A DNA stretch of 38,450 nt. It comes from an uncultured Phascolarctobacterium sp. Its GTDB lineage: Bacteria; Bacillota; Negativicutes; Acidaminococcales; Acidaminococcaceae. Shown here piece after piece: positions 34,388 through 38,450 of this stretch (position 1 is its first letter; every line of letters starts with the position of its first letter). The notes below the pieces were generated by a model. It was given only the letters and a program-made list of their open reading frames with translations, did not search any database and was not told the DNA's origin. Both the position numbers and the translations under genes were made by a program. Where the stretch lies: the NCBI GenBank assembly GCA_949288065.1, contig CASEIL010000018.1:1-38450 (forward strand), given 5' to 3'.

Positions 34388-35661
34388 TGAAAGAGCTTAA
34401 AGACCTTTATGATATAGTAATTGTCGGCGGCGGTCCTGCCGGGCTTTCGGCGGCTTACAGCGCGTGGCAGAACGGCGCCAAAAGCGTTTTGGTTATTGAA
34501 CGCGACCGCGAGCTGGGCGGCATTTTGCAGCAGTGCATCCACAACGGCTTTGGCCTGCACCATTTTAAGGAGGAGCTGACCGGCCCGGGTTATGCCCACC
34601 GCTGCATTGAACTTGTTAAAGATAAACCGGAAATTGAATGTTTAACCGATACGATGGTTTTAAGCGTGGAAAAAGATAAAACCGTTGTTGCCGTAAGCCC
34701 CGAGCACGGCTTAATTAAGGTTAAGGGCAAAACCGTTATTTTAACCATGGGCTGCCGCGAACGTACCCGCGGCGCTATCCGCATTCCGGGCGAACGTCCC
34801 GCAGGCGTGTTTACCGCCGGTGCGGCTCAGCGCATGGTTAACATGGAAGGCTACATCCCCGGCCACAAAATTGTTATTTTGGGCAGCGGCGATATCGGCC
34901 TCATCATGGCGCGCCGCATGAGCCTGGAAGGCTGCAAGGTGCAGGCTGTGCTGGAAATCTGCCCCTTCTCCAACGGCTTAACGCGCAACATTGTGCAATG
35001 CTTAAACGATTATAATATTCCGTTATACCTTTCGCATACTATCGTGCAAATTCACGGCAAAGACCGCGTAAACGGTATTACCGTTGCTAAAGTTGATGAA
35101 AAAATGCGCCCCATTCCGGGAACAGAGTTTGACATCGACTGCGACACCGTGCTGCTTTCCGTCGGCCTCATTCCGGAAAACGAACTCAGCCGCGGGCTGG
35201 ATTTAAAAATGCACCCGCTGACAAACGGCCCCGTTGTTGACCAGCACCGTCAGACCAGCCTGCCCGGTTTTTATGCCGCAGGCAATGTTGTGCACGTGCA
35301 CGATTTGGTTGACTTTGTATCCGAGGAAGCGGAAATTGCCGGTAAATTTGCTGCGCTGGAAGCACAGGGCAAGCTGAGCGGCAACACGAAATTTGTTACC
35401 GTAACTGCCGAAAAGGGCGTGCGCACCTGTGTGCCGCAGTGCCTGAACCTGCCGGAAGAAGGCGAACAGGTACGCCTGTTTATGCGCGTGGCTAACCCCG
35501 AGCGCAAGGTTAAACTGGTGGTTAAAAGCGGCGATAACGTAATCCTGCAAAGAATGCTGCCGGTTGCCAAACCGAGCGAGATGATTGCGGTGGATATTCC
35601 TGCTGCCAAAACTGAGCTTATCGGCAGCAGCCTGACGGTATTTTTGGATAAGGAGGCGTAA
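34387..35661 (+). CDS. FAD/NAD(P)-binding oxidoreductase, second subunit
   Basis: This 424-residue flavoprotein has an N-terminal FAD site GGGPAGLSAAY (14-24) and ERDRELGGILQQCIHNGFG. A second nucleotide site VILGSGDIGLIMARR is near residue 160, and a late FAD-contact segment GFYAAGNVVHVHDLVDFV follows. This is the partner that accompanies GlpA-like and DUF1667 genes in many Firmicutes, in a role like GlpB or HcnB/OoxA of other two-flavin dehydrogenases. It is translationally coupled to the gene before it and followed after five bases by DUF1667. Confidence 0.88.
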   Translation: MKELKDLYDIVIVGGGPAGLSAAYSAWQNGAKSVLVIERDRELGGILQQCIHNGFGLHHFKEELTGPGYAHRCIELVKDKPEIECLTDTMVLSVEKDKTVVAVSPEHGLIKVKGKTVILTMGCRERTRGAIRIPGERPAGVFTAGAAQRMVNMEGYIPGHKIVILGSGDIGLIMARRMSLEGCKVQAVLEICPFSNGLTRNIVQCLNDYNIPLYLSHTIVQIHGKDRVNGITVAKVDEKMRPIPGTEFDIDCDTVLLSVGLIPENELSRGLDLKMHPLTNGPVVDQHRQTSLPGFYAAGNVVHVHDLVDFVSEEAEIAGKFAALEAQGKLSGNTKFVTVTAEKGVRTCVPQCLNLPEEGEQVRLFMRVANPERKVKLVVKSGDNVILQRMLPVAKPSEMIAVDIPAAKTELIGSSLTVFLDKEA

Positions 35662-35666
35662 GGCTG

Positions 35667-36029
35667 ATGCTTGAAACCCGTGTTATGAACTGCATTATGT
35701 GCCCGATGGGCTGTGAAATGACCGTTACCGTGGAGGACGGCAAGGTAGTTGACGTGAAGGGAAACACCTGCCCGCGCGGCGCTAAATATGCCAGCGACGA
35801 GGTAACCGCGCCGAAAAGAATGCTTACTACAACCGTGCGCATTGAGGGCGGTATGCTGCCGCTTTTACCGGTAGTATCTGAAACCGTGCTGCCGAAGGAA
35901 AAGGTACTGGACTGCGCTGCTTACCTGCGCGGAGTAACCGTTAAAGCACCAGTAAAAACAGGCGACGTGGTAGTTGAAAATATTTTAGGGCTGGGTGTAA
36001 ACATCATTGCCAGCCGCGATATGCTGTAA
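35667..36029 (+). CDS. DUF1667 small cysteine protein, third dehydrogenase subunit
   Basis: This 120-residue protein has NCIMCPMGCEMTV (Cys near 9, 12, 16) and GNTCPRGAKYA (Cys near 34), the four-cysteine pattern of DUF1667, which suggests an FeS cluster. The second half is a small beta domain (LPVVSETVLPKEKVLDCAAY). In Firmicutes it is almost always the third gene after a GlpA-like and a FAD subunit, so it is probably an electron-transfer subunit. The GGAGG ribosome site is inside the end of the previous gene, 11 bases before the ATG. Confidence 0.88.
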   Translation: MLETRVMNCIMCPMGCEMTVTVEDGKVVDVKGNTCPRGAKYASDEVTAPKRMLTTTVRIEGGMLPLLPVVSETVLPKEKVLDCAAYLRGVTVKAPVKTGDVVVENILGLGVNIIASRDML

Positions 36030-36054
36030 AAATTTATAAAAAAGAGGTGCCGAA

Positions 36055-37458
36055 ATGGACTTTCTTGATAATTTAGTTCTTGCGGTTAATGATGTTTTAT
36101 ATGCCTATGTGCTGATTATTCTTTTAGTTGGCCTTGGCATCTGGTTCACTATCAAAACAGGCTTTGTACAGCTGCGCTGCATTAAGGAAATGGTGCGCCT
36201 TTTGTGCACCAACGTTGGCGCGTCTACCGAGAAAAACCATATCTCCCCGTTTCAGGCGTTTTGCATCAGCACGGCGTCCCGCGTCGGCGTCGGCAACATT
36301 GCCGGTATTGCCATTGCTATTATAGTCGGCGGCCCGGGCGCAATTTTCTGGATGTGGGTTATGGCGCTTATCGGCAGCGCCACAGGTTTTGTAGAAAGCA
36401 CGCTGGCGCAGATTTATAAGGTGCCCCGCGCCGAAGGTGGCTATCGCGGCGGCCCGGCATATTATATTAAAAATGCGCTGCACAATAAACCCATGGCAAT
36501 TTTGTTTATGGTGTTAATTTGCAGCACTTACGGCCTTATTTTTAACTCCGTACAGGCCAATACCATTACGCTTTCTTTGCAGGGCGCCTTTGGGCTGGAC
36601 AGAACTGCTGTCGGCATCGCCGTATCCATCATGACGGCGCTGGTAATTTTCGGCGGCATCAACCGTATCGCCAAGGTATCCGAATGGATGGTTCCGGTTA
36701 TGGCCGGCGTTTACCTGTTAATTGCCCTGTTTATTGTCGTTAAAAATATCTCCTTAATGCCGCAGGTTATTTATGACATTGTAACCTCGGCCTTCAGCCT
36801 GAACGCTGCCTTTGGCGGCGGTATGGGCCTTGCCATGATGACGGGCATTAAGCGCGGCCTATTCTCCAACGAGGCAGGCATGGGCTCCGTGCCGAACGCT
36901 GCTGCAACGGCTACTACCGACCACCCTGTAACGCAGGGCTTAATTCAGGCTTTGGGCGTATTTGTTGATACGCTTTTGGTATGCACCGCATCGGCGTTCA
37001 TCGTAATGCTCTCTAAAGATTATATGGGCGTTGGCCTCAGCGGAATTGAACTGGTGCAGTACGCACTGGTGGAACATATCGGCGCATGGTCTTCTGTTTT
37101 CCTGGCCGTAATGATTTTCCTCTTTGCGTTCAGCTCCATCATCGGCAACTATTACTATGGCGAAATTAATATTGCCTTCATGCTGCAAAGCAAAACCGCG
37201 CTGAATATTTTCCGCACCTGCGTGGTGCTGATGGTTATGTTCGGCTCCGTGGCCAAGGTAAGCCTGGTTTGGAACCTTGCCGACCTGTTTATGGCAATGA
37301 TGGCCATTGTTAACCTTGTGGCTATCAGCCGCCTGGCTCCAAGCGCTTACGCTGCGCTGAAGGATTACCTGGAGCAGAAAAAAGCAGGCATTAAGGACCC
37401 TGTTTTCAGAGCTTCCGTGCTTAAAAATAAAGACGGCGTAGAAGTCTGGAAGGACTAA
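36055..37458 (+). CDS. Sodium:alanine/glycine symporter (AGCS family)
   Basis: This 467-residue membrane protein has about eleven helices. The AGCS motifs are clear: SRVGVGNIAGIAIAIIVGGP, ATGFVESTLAQIYK, GGYRGGPAYYIKNAL, and KRGLFSNEAGMGSVPNAAA. The family imports alanine, glycine or related small amino acids with sodium. It begins 25 bases after DUF1667 with GAGGTG before its ATG and no terminator between, so it appears to be part of the dehydrogenase operon. A large hairpin terminator follows. Confidence 0.93.
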   Translation: MDFLDNLVLAVNDVLYAYVLIILLVGLGIWFTIKTGFVQLRCIKEMVRLLCTNVGASTEKNHISPFQAFCISTASRVGVGNIAGIAIAIIVGGPGAIFWMWVMALIGSATGFVESTLAQIYKVPRAEGGYRGGPAYYIKNALHNKPMAILFMVLICSTYGLIFNSVQANTITLSLQGAFGLDRTAVGIAVSIMTALVIFGGINRIAKVSEWMVPVMAGVYLLIALFIVVKNISLMPQVIYDIVTSAFSLNAAFGGGMGLAMMTGIKRGLFSNEAGMGSVPNAAATATTDHPVTQGLIQALGVFVDTLLVCTASAFIVMLSKDYMGVGLSGIELVQYALVEHIGAWSSVFLAVMIFLFAFSSIIGNYYYGEINIAFMLQSKTALNIFRTCVVLMVMFGSVAKVSLVWNLADLFMAMMAIVNLVAISRLAPSAYAALKDYLEQKKAGIKDPVFRASVLKNKDGVEVWKD

Positions 37459-37469
37459 TAAAAAAACTT

Positions 37470-37527
37470 AAACCCACAGCGGCGAATGTAAAATTTACAC
37501 CTGCCCTGCTGTGGGTTTTCTTTTTGT
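37470..37527 (+). terminator. Terminator of the dehydrogenase-symporter operon
   Basis: An 11-bp outer stem (37470-37480 with 37508-37518, arm AAACCCACAGC) encloses a smaller inner hairpin with TGTAAA/TTTACA arms, and a T-rich tract follows. Confidence 0.85.
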
Positions 37528-37528
37528 C

Positions 37529-37558
37529 TTGAAAAAGACTGTTAAGTCAGTGTATAAT
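37529..37558 (+). promoter_or_regulatory. Promoter of the final membrane-protein gene
   Basis: TTGAAA (37529-37534) and TATAAT (37553-37558) have an 18-base spacer, 59 bases before the start at 37618. Confidence 0.65.
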
Positions 37559-37617
37559 ATCAGTAAAATTTTATTATAATGCTATGAACTGAACTAAAAA
37601 TGAAAAGAAGGTAGATT

Positions 37618-38247
37618 ATGATTAAATTCAAATTTCAGTTAGCGCCGCAGGATATTTTAAGTATCGCGCTTTTGGCAGCGTGTTACCCGCTGGCGCAGAT
37701 TATGCCGCCGGAATGCGGCTGGGAAAACGGACTGATTGAGAACACGCAGGCGGTGCTGCTGCTTTTTGGCGCTATGTTCTGCTTTAACTGCGCGTATTAT
37801 TCCGTTAAGGGCCTTGGCTATACGCTGGGCTGGCTGTATTTTATTATGTTTATGCGCGAGTTGAGCTGGGGCAGGGTCTTCTTCCCTACCGGCGAGGTGG
37901 ATGAGCTGGGCCCTAAATTTATCAGCATGAGCAGCATCCCCCAGCACGATTTTATTAACGCCGCTATCGGCGTGGCCATTGTTATTTTGCTGTATGGCTT
38001 TTATAAATATATGCCGTGGAAGAAGTTTATTTTTGAAATTCCGTTTCCGGTAATATCGGCGGCGGTTGGCATTATTGCTTTGGTATTGCAATACGGCGGT
38101 GAACACGAATGGTTTATGGCGCTTACGCACCCGCAAAACCAGCTGCTGGAAGAATTTGCCGAGATGATTGTGTATACCGAAATGCTGAATATGACTCATT
38201 ATTACGGCTTCCAATACTTAAAAGATAAAAATCAGCAAAAAAATTAA
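37618..38247 (+). CDS. Integral membrane protein of unknown function
   Basis: This 209-residue protein has about five hydrophobic helices (near 12-29, 45-61, 68-80, 112-129, 142-158). Polar residues that look conserved sit at helix ends: ENGLIENTQ (36-44), FMRELSWGRVFFP (78-90), His110 in SIPQHDF, and LLEEFAEMIVY (176-186). This Glu/Arg/His layout recalls a widespread unnamed family of bacterial membrane proteins with an E-x-SWG motif; the match is by memory only. It has its own promoter and an AGAAGG ribosome site. It is followed directly by the rRNA-type promoters. Confidence 0.75.
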   Translation: MIKFKFQLAPQDILSIALLAACYPLAQIMPPECGWENGLIENTQAVLLLFGAMFCFNCAYYSVKGLGYTLGWLYFIMFMRELSWGRVFFPTGEVDELGPKFISMSSIPQHDFINAAIGVAIVILLYGFYKYMPWKKFIFEIPFPVISAAVGIIALVLQYGGEHEWFMALTHPQNQLLEEFAEMIVYTEMLNMTHYYGFQYLKDKNQQKN

Positions 38248-38255
38248 AAAAGTAG

Positions 38256-38284
38256 TTGACACATCCATAAAAGCATGGTAATAT
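38256..38284 (+). promoter_or_regulatory. rRNA-type promoter P1
   Basis: TTGACA (38256-38261) and TAATAT (38279-38284) are 17 bases apart. A small hairpin (GCTGTT/AACAGC, 38291-38305) follows. Confidence 0.8.
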
Positions 38285-38361
38285 AAACAAGCTGTTTCGA
38301 ACAGCGGCTTGCGATTTGAAAAGCCTTCCAAAAAAATCTCAAAAAGATTTGAAAAAAGCGC

Positions 38362-38390
38362 TTGACAAATCCTTGAAAGTGTAATAAACT
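38362..38390 (+). promoter_or_regulatory. rRNA-type promoter P2
   Basis: TTGACA (38362-38367) and TAAACT (38385-38390) are 17 bases apart, 106 bases after P1. The transcript start region then reads into CCTTGAAAACTGAACAAG, a sequence common in Firmicutes rRNA leaders and spacers, so a 16S gene is expected just past the window. Confidence 0.8.
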
Positions 38391-38450
38391 ATACAAGTCG
38401 CCGGAAAACGGCAGCACCTTGAAAACTGAACAAGAACCAAGTAAAAGCGA

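Overview
The window is a chromosomal replication-origin neighbourhood of a Firmicutes-type bacterium with roughly balanced GC. The order dnaA-dnaN-S4 protein-recF-dciA-remB-gyrB-(three genes)-gyrA to the right, and rpmH-rnpA-yidD-yidC-jag-mnmE-mnmG-rsmG-noc then parA-parB to the left, is the classic origin layout. A DciA-type helicase-loader gene where Bacilli use DnaI, a Noc paralogue beside ParB, and many anaerobe-type flavoenzymes fit Negativicutes (an Acidaminococcaceae/Phascolarctobacterium-like genome is my best guess). No 16S sequence is inside the window to confirm this.

Layout. 1-1.3 kb: the tail of an unknown gene, a flavodoxin-fold reductase and ogt. 1.4-7.7 kb (minus strand): M20 peptidase, MATE pump, YczE-like membrane protein, a PHP phosphoesterase coupled to a fumarylacetoacetase-family enzyme, DUF4446 and DUF554. 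7.7-9.5 kb: parB and parA with two perfect parS sites. 9.6-12 kb: GNAT acetyltransferase, YbaK-type deacylase, FMN-dependent alpha-hydroxy-acid oxidase and a membrane-anchored Lar-like zinc ribbon. 12.2-19.4 kb (minus strand): noc, rsmG (C-terminus frameshifted), mnmG, mnmE, jag, yidC, yidD, rnpA, rpmH. 19.7-31.1 kb (plus strand): the dnaA to gyrA replication cluster, with oriC (nine DnaA boxes, a DnaA-trio array and an AT-rich unwinding element) in the dnaA-dnaN gap. 31.2-32.8 kb: an exported Gly/His-rich protein and a very AT-rich orphan gene pair. 32.9-37.5 kb: a three-subunit FAD/FeS dehydrogenase operon (GlpA-like, GlpB-like, DUF1667) followed by a sodium:amino-acid symporter. 37.6-38.5 kb: a membrane protein, then two strong tandem promoters and a leader typical of an rRNA operon that should begin just past the window.

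How it works together. Origin firing (DnaA, oriC), helicase loading (DciA), clamp (DnaN), gap repair (RecF), supercoiling (GyrAB), segregation (ParA/ParB/parS) and nucleoid occlusion (Noc) sit together. Most genes point away from the origin, so they are read in the direction of fork movement; dnaA itself is on the left of the unwinding site. Base skew sampled by eye changes from C-rich to G-rich on the plus strand across 21.2-22.7 kb, in line with initiation there.

The most noteworthy items are the out-of-frame rsmG C-terminus, a near-perfect Noc-binding site, the AT-rich orphan pair, the DciA with an added zinc ribbon, the dehydrogenase-symporter operon without glycerol genes, and the complete DnaA-trio origin. 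I found no clear new multi-gene defence or mobile system; the AT-rich pair is the only candidate for something undescribed.
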